A stretch of 64,000 nt of DNA from Leucaena leucocephala (lineage: Eukaryota; Streptophyta; Magnoliopsida; Fabales; Fabaceae): assembly GCA_037074615.1 (NCBI GenBank), contig CM073566.1, forward strand, positions 11,178,001 through 11,242,000. The letters are read 5' to 3'. Each line of letters opens with the position of its first letter. Position 1 is the stretch's first letter. The position numbers and the translations under genes are program-made. The notes beneath the pieces are model-generated. The model did not search any database. It saw only the letters and a program-made list of their open reading frames with translations, and was not told the origin of the DNA. Shown here piece after piece: positions 23,016 to 35,162 of the stretch.

Positions 23016-24430
23016 GAATGGTAGTTCTCACGGGAATTACCGAATCAGTACAAGATCAGTTATTTGTAAAGATGAAGTCTAGTAGTTATGCTGCTGGATT
23101 TCAGGCAGGAAAAGATGTAACAGAGATATGAGGATTTTGTGCATGCCCTATTGTATAACAATTTATTATTTAATAATAAGTATGGTTTGGCATGTTTGAC
23201 TGATATGTGTTGGATATATGGAAAGTTGATTGCTGGCATGAACAATAACTCGTGGTGACATAGTAATATTTGATCTAAAATTAAAAATAGTAAATGATTA
23301 AATAAATATGTTATATTTTTATGGTAAATAGTAGACATACCAAGATTCGATTTGATATATAGAATGCATCATTTAGATGTCTACACATGGAGATATAAAT
23401 TATCAAAGTTAGGACCAGAATGCTAGATTCAGGAGAAAAATGATGGATGAACAGTAAAGTTTTAATGTTGACTGACGTTGACTTGGTCAATACGTGGTCA
23501 ACGAGTTATTTTTCCCTGAAATATAATTGAGTTAGCTTTATTTAGCAATTTGAAACACTTCATTTTGATTTTTCTAGAATTAGTCATGATTTTTCGAAGT
23601 TAGGTCACTCATCTGGAATTTACATAGTGAACAGTACTCGATAAGAGTAAAACTCCAGATTGAGAAATTAGACTTCAATGACCTTGAAAGTGGTTCTAAA
23701 TGCTACCAAATGGTCCCTAAGATGTACAAAATTAAGGATGTTTCACTTACCGATTAATTTCTCAATCGGATATCGGCCATTCACGAACTCCTGTCTAAAT
23801 TTACTAAAAAGTGAATAACTTTTTCTACAGAACTCCTTTCAGGATTCTGTCAGTTCCCTGACCTACGGCTTCACAGGACGAACATTCCTGTAACTTTTCA
23901 GTCATATCTAAGGTCCAAGAGATCTGATAAAAATTTTAGATAACTTTCAGACTATCAGATAAATTTTAGCTATCTGAAACTCTGATAAATTCCTATATTA
24001 AGCTAGATTAACCAGCATCTTTTCCTCTATCTACTGATGAAATTTGGGGCTGAAATGCTTCCGGACAGTTCTAAGCCACTTCCGGCTCAACTTTCTATAA
24101 TTACTATTTTGCCCCTGGAAACTTTTCTTCTTTTCAATTAAGTCCCTTAACTTTTCATAATTACCTTTCATGGCCCACAACTTGTGTTTACTTTTATTTC
24201 TTACCTGAAACTTTTAAAACTTTCACTTTAGTCCTTTTCTTTTCTAAAATAACCATTATGCCCCTAGGGACTTTTACTATTTACATATAAGTCCCTGTAC
24301 TTTTTCTTATTTGCAGTTTAGTCCCTAAAAACTCTCTGTATGCTTCTGGGACTTCTGCTCAAAGGGGTCTGGTAGCCTATCTATTTCAGGCTACTTTTTG
24401 AGTCTTTGGACCTGAAAATTAGGATATAAC

Positions 24431-26343
24431 AATATGGGCCATTAGGTGTAATTATGAAAAGTTAAGGGATTTAATTGAAAAGAAGAAAAGCTTCCAAGGG
24501 CAAAATGATAATTATAGAAGTTGAGTCGGAAGTGACTAGAACTGTCTGGAAGCATTTTAGTCCTAAATTTCATCAGTAGATAGAAAAGTTATGCTGGTTA
24601 ATCTAGCCTGATACAGAAATTTTATTGGAGTTCCAGATAGCTGAGATTTATCTGATAATCAGAAAGTTATCTAAATTTTTTATTAGACTTTCTGGACCTC
24701 AGATATATATGAAAAGTTATAGTAAAGTGTGTCCTGTAAGGTCAAAGGTTAGGGAATTGACAGAACCCCGCAAGGAGTTTTGTAGGAAAAGTTATTCACG
24801 TTTTAGTGAATTTTAACGGGAGTTTGTTGACGCCCGATATCCGATTATGAAACTTAAGCAGTAAGCAAACTGAGACTGAATGAGCTCAGAGGATGTCATA
24901 GAGAGGCCCATGATAATGCCAATTGAGGCCTAGGCCCATGATATCAGTTCATTAGTTAAAGGGGCCAGTGTCTAGAAATATTCAGAAAATATGAGAAATG
25001 ACGAAAATACCCCTATGTTATAAAATAATTAAAGAATGAGTGAAGGGTATTTTGGTCATTAGAGTAAGGCTAGGCTGTCAAAGAGAGTTCCCATAATAGT
25101 TGACCATGGTCAGGGAATACTCTATTGAAATGTGAAAAGACAATAATGCCATAGAATTATTAAAGTAAACAAAGAGAAACCAAGGGTATTTTGGTAATTT
25201 GTCAAGGGATCAGTAATTAAGTTAATACCCAGTCCAAGAATGTCAATCGTAGGAAGAATCTGAATATTAGATTTAAGATCAAAATATATATTATGCAATG
25301 TCAGAAAAATTAGATTCAGAAAATAATCTGGTTTTTGGGAAATTGAACTAAGCTAGTATAGGATTAGATAGATCGGACTAGAGGTTTCCAGAAGTGATGA
25401 CTCCCTAGGTGAGGTGTCCCAAGGGACCCACCAAGGGGCCACCTAGGATGCAAGGTGCCTTTGATGATGTCATCTTGATGATGCATGCGAAGCTTCTTGA
25501 GGAAGCTAAGCGATCTGAGCCATTCGTCGTGATTCAATCTGAACCGTCCATTATATTTCCCTTCACCTATAAATACCTCCACCCCTCTCCCATTCCATTC
25601 CACATCCATGGCAAGAGAAGAAGAAAGGAAGCAAGAGAGAGAAATGAGAAAGAGAGAAAGAAAGGAAGAAAAAGAAGTTCTGGCTAAGTTAGGAACAATC
25701 CAATGAGCTTAAGGACCCGGTAAGCTTAGGAATAAGGTAAGTAATTTATTCTAGTCCCTGTTCTAGTAAATTATAGGATTATTCTTACAAATTTAATAGT
25801 TAGAATAGAGAAATATCTCTCTCTATAAGGTTAGTTATGGATAGAAAGAACGTTAAGGGATTGTCAGAATAGGAGTATTACCTCAAGTTTAACTTGAGTT
25901 AAGTAAAGCTATACTAATAGGGTAATAATGAAATATTATTATGCCTTATATAGGCTCTTAACTATGAAAAGAGGAATCTTAGAGCAAAGGCTAAGGACTA
26001 AAGGAAAGGCTACACGACAGGTAGTAAACTTACTTAAACTTGTATGCGTTGAATGTATGGTTGATTATGTTATGGCTTGATTGATTGACGTTATTCATAT
26101 GTAATTATTGAAGCTATGTGCTATGATTACTTTGGCCAATTGTATTTTATATGTTACATGGAAGCATACACATTACATTATGTTGACACAATCACAAGCA
26201 AACACTAGCACCAAGCATTGATGCATATATTGTTTAGTATCATTTGCTACTGAGATTTCCCCTAAAATCTCACCCCTATCTTTTCCAAACATAACAGGGT
26301 ACTATTTTAGAGAAGATAAAGCTTAGGAAAGTAAGGTATGACA
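24431..26343 (+). mobile_element. 5' LTR of a further Gypsy-like element, start missing
   Basis: It matches the reverse LTRs at 12940 and 19531 but lacks the first 270 bp or so. It ends AAGGTATGACA, and a PBS follows at once, so it is a 5' LTR. Its element hosted the large Tekay insertion. Confidence 0.75.
25568..25575 (+). promoter_or_regulatory. LTR TATA box
   Basis: TATAAATACCTCC. A splice-donor-like AAGGTAAGT lies about 165 bp downstream at 25732-25741, as in the Tekay LTRs. Confidence 0.6.
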
Positions 26344-26510
26344 TTTTTGGTATCAGAGGAAAGGGTTCTGGCTCAAAGTATAAGATTCTAGCACAGAACA
26401 GAAGGTTCTAGCTTAGTTATGCTCTAATTTAGTTAGACTGACCCCTTAAACAAATTAGAGATTTGAACCAAAGAGGTTCAATCCCTAGAGTACGATATGG
26501 GGATGATGTT
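26344..26510 (+). mobile_element. Internal fragment with PBS, host of the Tekay insertion
   Basis: TGGTATCAGAGG at 26348-26359 is a good initiator-Met primer-binding site. The leader continues to 26510 and resumes at 63469 after the Tekay element; together only about 270 bp of internal sequence remain before the next LTR start at 63579. No coding sequence is seen, and no polypurine tract precedes 63579. Confidence 0.7.
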
Positions 26511-27806
26511 TGTAATATCCCAAATTTCTGTACTGATTTGTATGTACAGATTGAATAAAATACATGTGAGATTTTTCAAGAAAAGATGTGGTCATTTATG
26601 TAAAGAAAGGGATTAAATTGAAAAGAAAGAAAATACAAGGACTTAAGTGAAATTATGGAAAGTTTAAGACTAAAAGTAAAGGTAGACAAAAATATGGGGT
26701 CTTTAAGTGTAATTTTGAAAAGTTAAGGACATAAAGGTGAATTATGGTAAACCAAGGGGCAAAAGTGTAATTATGGAAAATTTGGACCAAAAATAGGCCA
26801 AAAATGACCGTGTTTTGATTGGACCCAAATTTTTCCAGTAGATAGAGAAAATTATTCTGGGTTGTTTGACGCAACACAGAATTTTGATTTGAGGTCTCAA
26901 AAAATTGATATAAATTTCTGAAGTTAGATAAAATTATTACAATATTTTTCGGATCTCAGAATCAGATGAGGTTTTCCAGTAAATTCCTATAATTAATATA
27001 AGAATTTATAAAATTGACAGGATCAGAAAAGGAATCCTGTAGGATTTTTAATGGAATTTATTGTGGAATAAAATACCCGAGGAATATCGTCGGGAGCATT
27101 TTCTAGGGATTCATGCCACAAAGGTATTGAATCCTAAAAGGCCCAAGAATGGTGTCATTAAGGCCCAGTAAAATACTTAGACTGATAGGTGAGCCAGTGT
27201 CCAGTGGAACCCCGAAAAAAGTGAGAAATTACAAAAATGCCCATGTGTTGTCCTAAGGAACTAGAAGTGAATGGAGGGCATTTTAGTCATTATGGATAGG
27301 TCAAAATGCCAATGCAAGTACAGGAGAGGTTAGTCGGAGTCAGTATATACTCTGACAAGGTTTAAAGAGGTGTGAAATGATAATTATGCCCTTAGGTTTA
27401 ATATAGTGCAAGGAAAAGCACTAAGGGTATTTTGGTCATTTTTCAAGGTATCTGGAATTAAATTTAAACCTAGTATAAGAATGTCAATGATATGAGGGAT
27501 TTAAATATTGAATAAAATATATTATGAAGTCCCAGAAAAATTAGATTAAGAAAACAGTCCAGTTTACAGAAAATCGGATCGGGCTTGTACCGGATTGGAC
27601 TGGATGGGACTAGATTGGACTGAAATTTTCTAGGAGCTTCCCACCATGGAAATGGCGCCAAGTGTCCCATGAGGTGTCCCTTGGATGATGTCATGGTGGT
27701 GATGTCATAAATGGAAAAAGAAAAGAAATTCCAAGATTAAATCTTAAGCCTTTAGATCAAATAGTTCCCAAGATGATCTTGGCATTCAATTTTTCTAAAA
27801 TTTTTC

Positions 27807-27814
27807 TATAAATA
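27807..27814 (+). promoter_or_regulatory. LTR TATA box, Tekay 5' LTR
   Basis: TATAAATACCCCCC. About 1.3 kb of U3 lies upstream and 2.2 kb of R-U5 downstream. Confidence 0.75.
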
Positions 27815-27916
27815 CCCCCCACATTTCTGCACAAACCGTGAGGAGAAAAAGGTAGGGAACCTCTTGCAAAATTTTCTCTCAAGCTTGGAGGAAGCAAGGA
27901 TCTTGAAGAAACTAGT

Positions 27917-27926
27917 AAGGTAAGTT
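27917..27926 (+). other. Splice-donor-like site in the Tekay LTR
   Basis: AAG|GTAAGTT, a full plant donor consensus, 110 bp downstream of the TATA box. With the acceptor-like TTTGCAG at 30097-30103 it would remove 27920-30103, including the PBS, and place the extra-ORF ATG two bases after the junction. Confidence 0.5.
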
Positions 27927-29782
27927 GCCTCCTTGCTTCTACACTTTGTTCTCATGGTTTGTTCTTGAGTTTAAATGATTTTTGAGGCTTGAATCTTGGG
28001 GAAATGCTGCTGGAATTTCTGTGGATATGTGATAGGAACATGAGTTTTATGTTCTAGATAGTTTACACAAGCTTAAACAAGCTTGAATCACATGATAATG
28101 GCTTAGGAATCCATGTGTGCTTGTGAATCCAAGATTGTGTCCTGTTCTGTACAGTACGAGTTCACTGTTCATATGTTGGATTTTCATGGTTTTGATGCTT
28201 CCAATGGGTTTAGAATGGAAAATTGTGTGGGGTTATAGTAGGAAAATAAGTATTGGAAGCATTAGAATCAAAATAAGAATTTTTGGAAAAAGGAGAGCTA
28301 CTTTCGGTTTCTGTACAGAACCTTGGGAAGCAATTGAAGTCTGGAATTTTTGATTACATATTTGGATTCTACATGAAAAATTATGTGAAAATGAACCATG
28401 AGAGTTTAGTTTAGAAAGATGTAAACATATATTACAAAGTAGAGAAAGAAAGGGACTTAATGAAACCTAGACTTGGAATTTAATTGGAATGAAGTTATAA
28501 TTTGGTAATTGTCTTGTTATGTCTAGGTTTTGACATTTGTGGGAAGGAAAGATCAATTCAAGAAGGAAAGAACAAGGACTCATAAAAGGTAGCAAGAATA
28601 CTTTACTATAAACTTATGTTATGTTGTGATTGATATGCTTACTTGTTATGCATGAAGTTTGGTTGAGCTTAGTATGTTATGTGATGATGATTATGATGAT
28701 GATGAGTTATGAATATGTGCAAATCCTTGTAACCTATGTCATGACAATATGCATGTTAGAGTTTGCTTATGTATGATCATGAATTAGCTCCCATTGCATG
28801 ATAACATGTTAGGCATTTAATCAAGGATGCATAACCTTATAGTTTGTATGACTTGCTATTGAGATTTCCATGAAATCTCATTCCTTCCATATCAATAAAT
28901 ATTGCTCTAGGTGCTGGAACTTCACAAGGAGGAAGCTAAATATAGATGGATGACTGTATATAACTTAAAGAGTGTGCACATTACTTACAAGATGATATTT
29001 TGGTGTGTGTGTTGCATGCTACTTACAAATCCGATCTGAGGTAGTATACTTCCAACGGTAGTTTAAGTGACTTATCCAACAAGTTTTCATATGAAATTTT
29101 GTATGAAAATATATAATATTAAAAGATTTAAATGGACACCAAGAATGCCTCATTTGGTTAAGAAATTGAATTGTTATGATTTTTCAAAGTCAGGATTTAA
29201 AATCTGGAATAAGATAATACGACTACTAAGAGGCAGTGATGTTCATATGCTAATTTCATATAGTAAATGAATGATTTTTTCCACGAAATTTTATGATCAT
29301 AAAGTAAACATATGTAGCTTTAAATACATATGTAACACGACTCATTTGGATAAGTAACCTAAGAGAAATGAATTTTTGAAAATGAGGTAAGAAAACTGGA
29401 ACTTCCAGATTTACCAAATGAACAGTATTTTTCAAACTGATTTCATTTGGACAAGGAAACCTTATTTTCATATTTTTTATTCAAATTTAAATTAAATATA
29501 TTTATTATAAATTGGAACCACCTCATTTCAATTTTTCTAGATTTAATTATGAATTTCTGAAGTTTAGGTTGTAATTTGGAATTACCAAGTGAACAATGGC
29601 GATGAACAGTACCCGATAGCCTAACTCTTGGGAATTCATTTTTTTAAGGTTAAGAGGTATTCCGATAATCTAAGATACTTCCAATCGAGTATATGTAAGG
29701 ATGTTTACTAGAAGATGTCGTTGAAATTTAAGAATGTATATTAGAAGAGGCCGTTGTACTGGCAGAATATGGAAGCACTGTG

Positions 29783-29859
29783 TACATAGGTGCTGTCTAA
29801 GGAGGCTGGAAGTGAGTGGACCTAGCCGATTCATCCAGTCTTTCCTGGGTACTTACGTA
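29783..29859 (+). other. Conserved 77-bp LTR block, copy 5
   Basis: TACATAGGTGC and GTACTTACGTA; 10 of 11 closing positions pair. Confidence 0.7.
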
Positions 29860-29994
29860 GAATGGTAGTTCTCATGGGAATTACCGAATCAGTACAGTTC
29901 TTTTCTGCCAGGATTTTTGGAAGGAGAGAATTAATAAAGTAAAGATTGCTTCCATAAGGGTACTCTGAAGGGTCTAAGGAAGGATGTTTCATTT

Positions 29995-30010
29995 TGGTAC
30001 CAGAGCATAG
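29995..30010 (+). promoter_or_regulatory. Primer-binding site of the Tekay-like element
   Basis: TGGTACCAGAGCATAG, complementary to the 3' end of initiator-Met tRNA with one mismatch at the sixth base. It starts three bases after the LTR. Confidence 0.85.
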
Positions 30011-30104
30011 GATTCTGGATTAGAAAATGCTATGAATAGATAATTTGTAGATAGATACCCATTAGTAAAGCTGTCATAAATGACATTAAGTTAATATTTG
30101 CAGG

Positions 30105-30883
30105 ATGGCTAGAGGTAGAACCAGATCAGAAACCACTATAAACCAAGGGGACCCTATACCAGATGTTTATGACTTGGACAGTGATTCTGATATGTGCCCC
30201 CTCCCATGATAAGTGATGCTTAAGAGGTTAGTTCCACAGTAGGGTCCAATATTCTGACCAGGATACCAGAGGGGATACAGGAAGAACCTATTCCAGCTAT
30301 GCCTGTAACTACAGTATACGCAGCTATAGCAGATACAGATATGGAGACCAATCAGGGAACCCAATTAGAACATTTTGATGATCAATATTCCCAGGTTAGA
30401 GGTACAGTGGGAGATACTATGAGACAGTCAGTAGACCCAGATATCCCAGGACCTAGCAGAGTGCCTGATCAGACAAACATCTTAGGTCCCAGTAGACCCA
30501 GATTGTCAATGGTAGAGTTGTACCTGGGGGATCTAGTTATAGACCTATCACCAGCAGGGCATCTGAGTGAAGAGAACTTTGAGAGAGTTGTAGAGTTAGC
30601 CTAGCAGTTGTACAGTCTTAGAGGACTTTTAGACAGAAGCAGGGATCAGGCCTACGCAGTTTATCAGGATTTTATTACCAGGGTAAGAAATGCATATCAA
30701 GCCTTCCATCTAGATACATTGACACTGGATGATTGGATAACTGTTATGGATGAGATTTTGCCAACCACCCCTACTTGGAGAACAGGATTAGATGAATACT
30801 TTGAGGAGGATCCTTATGAAGACATACCTGACTGGATTTATCTGATTGAAGATTTTATTAGAATCAAGTTTAAGAAGGATTAG
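30105..30883 (+). pseudogene. Extra ORF between PBS and gag of the Tekay-like element
   Basis: A sense-strand reading frame of about 260 codons lies upstream of gag. It begins MARGRTRSETT (30105), shifts frame once near 30200, and then stays in one frame from before 30299 to the TAG at 30881-30883. One internal stop (30602-30604) looks like CAG changed to TAG. Visible parts are an acidic LDSDSD motif, a Pro-rich middle (PDIPGPSRVPDQ), a helical segment FERVVELA and a C-terminal block with LDEYFEEDPYEDIPDWIY. I recognise no domain. The protein would be acidic, unlike Gag, which has a basic zinc knuckle. A second copy starts at 9421 on the minus strand. The ATG sits two bases after a splice-acceptor-like TTTGCAG. 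Standard Tekay elements are not known to me to carry such an ORF. Confidence 0.6.
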
Positions 30884-31048
30884 GGTATGTTAGAAATGAT
30901 GATGTTCTCCTTGTAGTTATGTTATGTATAAAAGACTGATGTGGTAATGTATGATTGTATGTATATAATATGTTTTTGAATAGAATGTAAATTATGATAT
31001 TTATCGTATTCCTCTTCTGTTAGATCTTGTACTAGACAGTAAAGTAAA

Positions 31049-32200
31049 ATGGTTCGGACAAGAAGAACTGTTACGACAGAGGAACCAAGAAACACAAGAG
31101 ATATTAATCAGCTAATCTTAAAAAGACTAGAGCAACAAAAGAAAATGATAGAAGAGATGCGTGCGACACAAGCACGAAGTGAGCAGGAAAGAGATGTTGC
31201 CATTGCAGCAGCAGTAGCGAAAGCAGTAAACAACATGAGGCATCCAGAGCCTTCCGAGACAATCAATAGAGAACCTGAAAGAGTACATCAACAACCAGTA
31301 CAGCCGTAGAGAAGGGCTGAGCAAAGAGATGATGGAGTTAGCATTCAACAATGGATGCTCAGGTTCTGCCAGCATAACCCTCCAATGTTTGAAGGAATAT
31401 TTGATGTTCAGGCAGCGGAGGATTGGATCAGTAGATTGGAAAAGATTTTTAAAGTTCTTGATTGCCCAACTGAGACGAAGGCTCAGATGGCCATCTACCA
31501 GCTGGAAAAGGATGCTGATAGGTGGTGGAAAAATACAGAACTGCTCATGCAAGCAAGAAATATTCCAGTCACTCGGGAAGTGTTTCTTGAACAATTCTAT
31601 ACGAAGTATTTTCCTCAGTCTGTGAGGGACAAAAGAGAAGCAGAATTCCTTGTGCTGAGACAAGGAGAAAGAGAAACATTTGATGAGTACTTAGCCAAAT
31701 TCATCCGTCTGTCTCAGTATTCAACATATTTGGGCCAAGTAGATGATGAGAGGTGGATGACCGAGAGAATGATCAGAGGACTGAATTCTATGTTGAAGGA
31801 GAAGCTGACTCCTCAATAATACAGTCAATTCAATAAAGCGGTAGAAGCATGCCGCATAGTGGAGAATAGTTTAAATCACCGAATGCTGTCTAGGCTTGTA
31901 AGCTGAGAGCAGGTAACTCATGAAAAGGCTGGTCAAAACCAAGAAACTGCAAGAAGTAGTTGCTCTAGAAAAAGAAAGCGAACATGGCAGAACAAGAGAC
32001 CAAGTAGAGGAAATTACCGAGGAGGGCCTAGTAACAGAGATACCAGAGCCCGAGCATGTGATAAATATGGGAAAAATCATGGTGATAGGCCTTGTCTGAT
32101 TGGCCAAAACATCTGCTTTACTTGTAGAAAGCCAGGACACTTTTCTCAGGAATATCCTCAGGCAGCAACTAATCAAAGGCCACAGACGCAAGGACGCGTA
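31049..32200 (+). pseudogene. gag of the Tekay-like element
   Basis: Gag forms the particle that packages element RNA. The frame starts MVRTRRTVTTEE, has a coiled region (ILKRLEQQKKMIEEMRATQ), then the capsid domain with NPPMFEGIFD, AEDWISRLEKIF, YQLEKDADRWW, FLEQFYTKYFPQSVRDKRE and FDEYLAKFIRLSQYS. A basic segment follows, then a zinc knuckle CFTCRKPGHFSQEY at 32114-32155, in which the last Cys is replaced by Tyr. Stops at 31307, 31817 and near 31904 are in the same frame; at least the first two fit C-to-T changes. The start is chosen because it matches the start MVNTRRTVRPE of the gag at 44582. The frame runs into the protease without a stop in between. Confidence 0.9.
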
Positions 32201-32665
32201 TTTGCACTTGCCAGAGAAGATGCGCAGAAATCACCTGAGATGATTCAAGGTACAATCTATATCAATGATCACTCAGTGATTGCTCTATTTGATTCTGGTG
32301 CAAGTCATTCTTTTATTTCCTATAACTGTACTAGACTTCTAGGCTTGAAAATTAGTAAATTACATTATGATATATATGTGATGACTCCCACAAGTACTAG
32401 GGTAGTTACCTCTGATGCTTGTTTGAATATTATTGTGCGGTATGAGCACTGTTGTACCACCCTAGACTTGATATGCATGCATTTCCGGGAGATCGATGTC
32501 ATACTTGGTTTGAATTAGTTATCCTCCAATAATGTAATGCTAGACTGCAAGAACAAGACACTAGTTCTTGGTTCAAAGGTAGCAGACCTAAGTCCAGAAG
32601 TACGACTGAATTTCATAACGGAGGCACATGCAGACAGATACTTACGGAAATGATGTAAAGGATAT
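32201..32665 (+). pseudogene. Aspartic protease of the Tekay-like element
   Basis: The frame is the same as gag. The active-site motif ALFDSGASHSFIS is at about 32282-32320, with the catalytic Asp at 32291-32293. It is followed by the flap-side region and ICMHFREIDVILGLN, where relatives read DVILGMDWL; the Trp codon that should follow is now a stop (32516-32518). The next part, SSNNVMLDCKNKTL, is the conserved region linking protease to reverse transcriptase. A second stop lies at 32654. The enzyme would cleave Gag and Pol. It cannot be made whole in this copy. Confidence 0.88.
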
Positions 32666-33899
32666 ATGGTTTTCTTTTCTGTACAAGCAGAGGTAGAAGA
32701 AGGAATTGAAATGATTCTAGTAGTTAAAGAATTTCCTGAAGTCTTCCTAAAGGAGATTCAAGGATTGCCTCCAGAGCAAGAAGTGGAGTTTGCAATCGAC
32801 GTTGTACCTGGAGCTGGACCAGTATCCAAAGCCCTGTATCGGATGGCTCCTAATGAAATGAGTGAGCTGAAGAAGCAAATTGAGGAGCTTTTAGAAAAGG
32901 GTTTTATACGACCTAGTGTCTCTCCCTGGGGTGCTCCAGTGTTGTTTGTTAAAAAGAAAGATGGCAGCTTAAGATTGTGTATTGACTATAGAGAGCTGAA
33001 CAAGATTATTGTTAAGAACAAGTACCCTCTCCCCAGAATTGATAACCTGCTAGATCAATTGGCTGGAGCGAGTATATTCTCCAAGATTGATTTACGATCT
33101 GGCTATCATCAGTTGAGAATTAAGTCAGATGACATTTCAAAGACGGCTTTCAGAACACGTTATAGGCATTTTGAATTTTTGGTGATGCCTTTTGGTCTGA
33201 CGAATACGCCTGCAATTTTCATGGATTATATGAACCGGATCTTCAGGCCTTATCTAATCAGTTTATGGTGGTCTTCATTGATGATATTCTAGTTTACTCC
33301 AAGTCGGCTGAGGATCATGAAAGGCATTTGAGAATTATTCTTGGTACCCTTAAAGAGAAGCAGCTTTACACTAAGCTTAGTAAGTGCGAGTTTTGGCTTT
33401 CAGAAGTCAAATTTCTTGGTCACGTCATATCCCAAGACGGGGTAGCTGTTGATCCTAGAAAAGTTGAAGTTGTTTTAAGCTGGGAGAAGCCAAAGACAGT
33501 GACAGAGATCAGAAGTTTCCTTGGCTTAGCAGGATACTACAAAAGATTCATCCAGGACTTTTCTCAAATTGCCTTGCCACTAACCAAGCTTACCAGAAAT
33601 AATCAGTAGTTAAAGTGGGACAAGAAGTGCGAGGCTAGTTTTTAAAAGTTAAAGCAAAAATTAACCACTACTCCAGTGCTGATTATTCTAGACTCAACTC
33701 AGACTTATGTAGTATACACTGATAGAGCAAGGTAGAGTAGTAGCCTATGCCTCTCGGCAGTTAAAGCCGCATGAAGAGAATTATCCCACTCACAATCTGG
33801 AGCTTGCAGCCATGGTTTATGCTCTGAAGATATGGAGGCATTATTTATATGGAGCTACAATTGAATTATACTGTGACCACAAAAGCCTGAAGTATCTGC
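32666..33899 (+). pseudogene. Reverse transcriptase and N-terminal RNase H of the Tekay-like element
   Basis: This copies element RNA into DNA. Motifs in order: EVEFAIDVVPGAGPVSKALY, GFIRPSVSPWGAPVLFVKKK, LRLCIDYRELN, FSKIDLRSGYHQ (about 33078-33113), FLVMPFGLTN and the catalytic FIDD at 33274-33285 (YVDD in retroviruses). A frameshift near 33260 separates the last two. EVKFLGHVIS and FLGLAGYYKRFI follow, then stops at 33607 and 33643. The RNase H begins with VVYTD ending at 33723, loses some codons, and continues with VVAYASRQLKPHE, YPTHNLELAAMV and YCDHKSLKYL, where the Copia insertion cuts it at 33899/33900. The rest resumes at 58266. Confidence 0.93.
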
Positions 33900-34802
33900 T
33901 GTTGGAAATTATGCCCTAGGGGCCAATCATTGTCTTATAAACATTATTGTTTTATGAATTTATTAATTATGTTATCATATTATTTGCATATTTACTGTGA
34001 TGACTATCCTTGTATAACTCATGATCTTATCCTAAATGTCCCTAGTTGGTCATCTATGCGGGAGCAGAGATGAAATAAGACCAGTATGACTTTGAAGATA
34101 TATAGAGATATAAATCAAAGTCATAGGCACATGTAAGAGTATAAGGTATTGGACCGACCCGCTATGAGAGAGCTGCATGGGTCAAGTCATAAGCTTCTCT
34201 CATATACAAACCATGTCACTATGCCCTTTGACCTGAGATCATCATGGATTCCTACATGACAAACGCTCAGCTTTGACCTAGTCAAAAGTCACTTTTGACC
34301 GAGTGATCATAAAGACTATGTTCGGGCTCAGTGGTTTTTCATGCGGTGAATGTGAATGGTCAAGATGAAATTTGTCCCTCACATTCGTAGAGAGATATTA
34401 CTGGGTCTCTCGATGAGTGAGTCTGAGAAATGTATGGCCATACTGTAATGGAAAGGTAGTTCCATTTCTATAGTCAGACTACTCAAGGATCGAGAAAGTA
34501 ATGGTCAGGAACAGGAGGATGACGTTCTTCATGCCTCATCCATGACCGAAATATCGTGTGACAAAAGGGACATGATGTGGTTGTATGAAAGGTTACATCG
34601 TTTATCGATCCTCATATGATTTGGGTAGTCGTAATATCTTGCTAGAGATCGCTTACGACTTGTGGGTCAGTATAGTAACTGGCCTACTGCCAACTTCATA
34701 TGGGCCTATAGGGTCGCATACAAAATAGCCCAACTCGAGCTGTGATGTCCAGGTTCATTGAATCTAAGACATGTCTTGATTCAATGAATAATCTAGGGTG
34801 GA

Positions 34803-34842
34803 TTTATATATTATATATATATATATATTATATATAATATAA
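34803..34842. repeat. AT microsatellite in the Copia LTR
   Basis: Forty bases of A and T only, mostly TA repeats. The 3' LTR counterpart (about 53985-54018) is shorter. Confidence 0.8.
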
Positions 34843-35162
34843 GAGATATTTGCAAGATTTAATTCAATGAATAATCACTTTTGAATTTGAATTTAAATTG
34901 ATATGATCTATTTGAATTTGAAATTTAAATTGATAAGATATCTCAAATTTGATTTATGAGAATAAATCAAATATAATTCCGTCTTATCTTTATTTTAAAT
35001 TAAATAAATAGGTAAAATAAATCTGTGGGACGGATTTAATAAAAACCATATCTATTTAATTAGTTTCTTATCAAATTATCCAATATATGATATTGTATTA
35101 ATTTCAGAATTAATATAAGATTAATTCTGAAGCCCGGCCCAATAAGAAGCCCGATATCATCC

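Larger units (their letters stand above)
20772..23745 (+). mobile_element. Solo LTR (TSD CTTAC)
   Basis: It starts TATAACATCC (a decayed TGTAACATCC) and ends GGATGTTTCA. The flanks are perfect CTTAC duplications at 20767-20771 and 23746-23750. It is of the same type as the LTRs of the gag-only element at 37903. Confidence 0.93.
19531..24430 (-). mobile_element. Reverse Gypsy LTR, truncated, interrupted by a solo LTR
   Basis: On the minus strand it starts TGTTATATCCTAATTTT at 24430 and runs to 19531, where the last 400 bp or so are missing. It is the same type as 12940-15247 and 24431-26343. The solo LTR 20772-23745 splits it between 20771 and 23751. It directly abuts a forward LTR of the same type at 24431. 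Confidence 0.8.
26511..29991 (+). mobile_element. 5' LTR of the Tekay-like element
   Basis: It differs from 59994-63468 by scattered substitutions and a few short indels (about three differences in the first 100 bp, fewer elsewhere). TATA box at 27807, splice-donor-like site at 27917 and 77-bp block at 29783. Confidence 0.95.

Noticed and set aside
26348..26359. tRNA gene fragments suggested by tRNA-like 12-mers
   Set aside because: The 12-mers are complements of a tRNA 3' end placed just after LTRs, so they are primer-binding sites, not tRNA genes.
31127..31663. 178-codon minus-strand ORF
   Set aside because: It is the antisense shadow of the Tekay gag.
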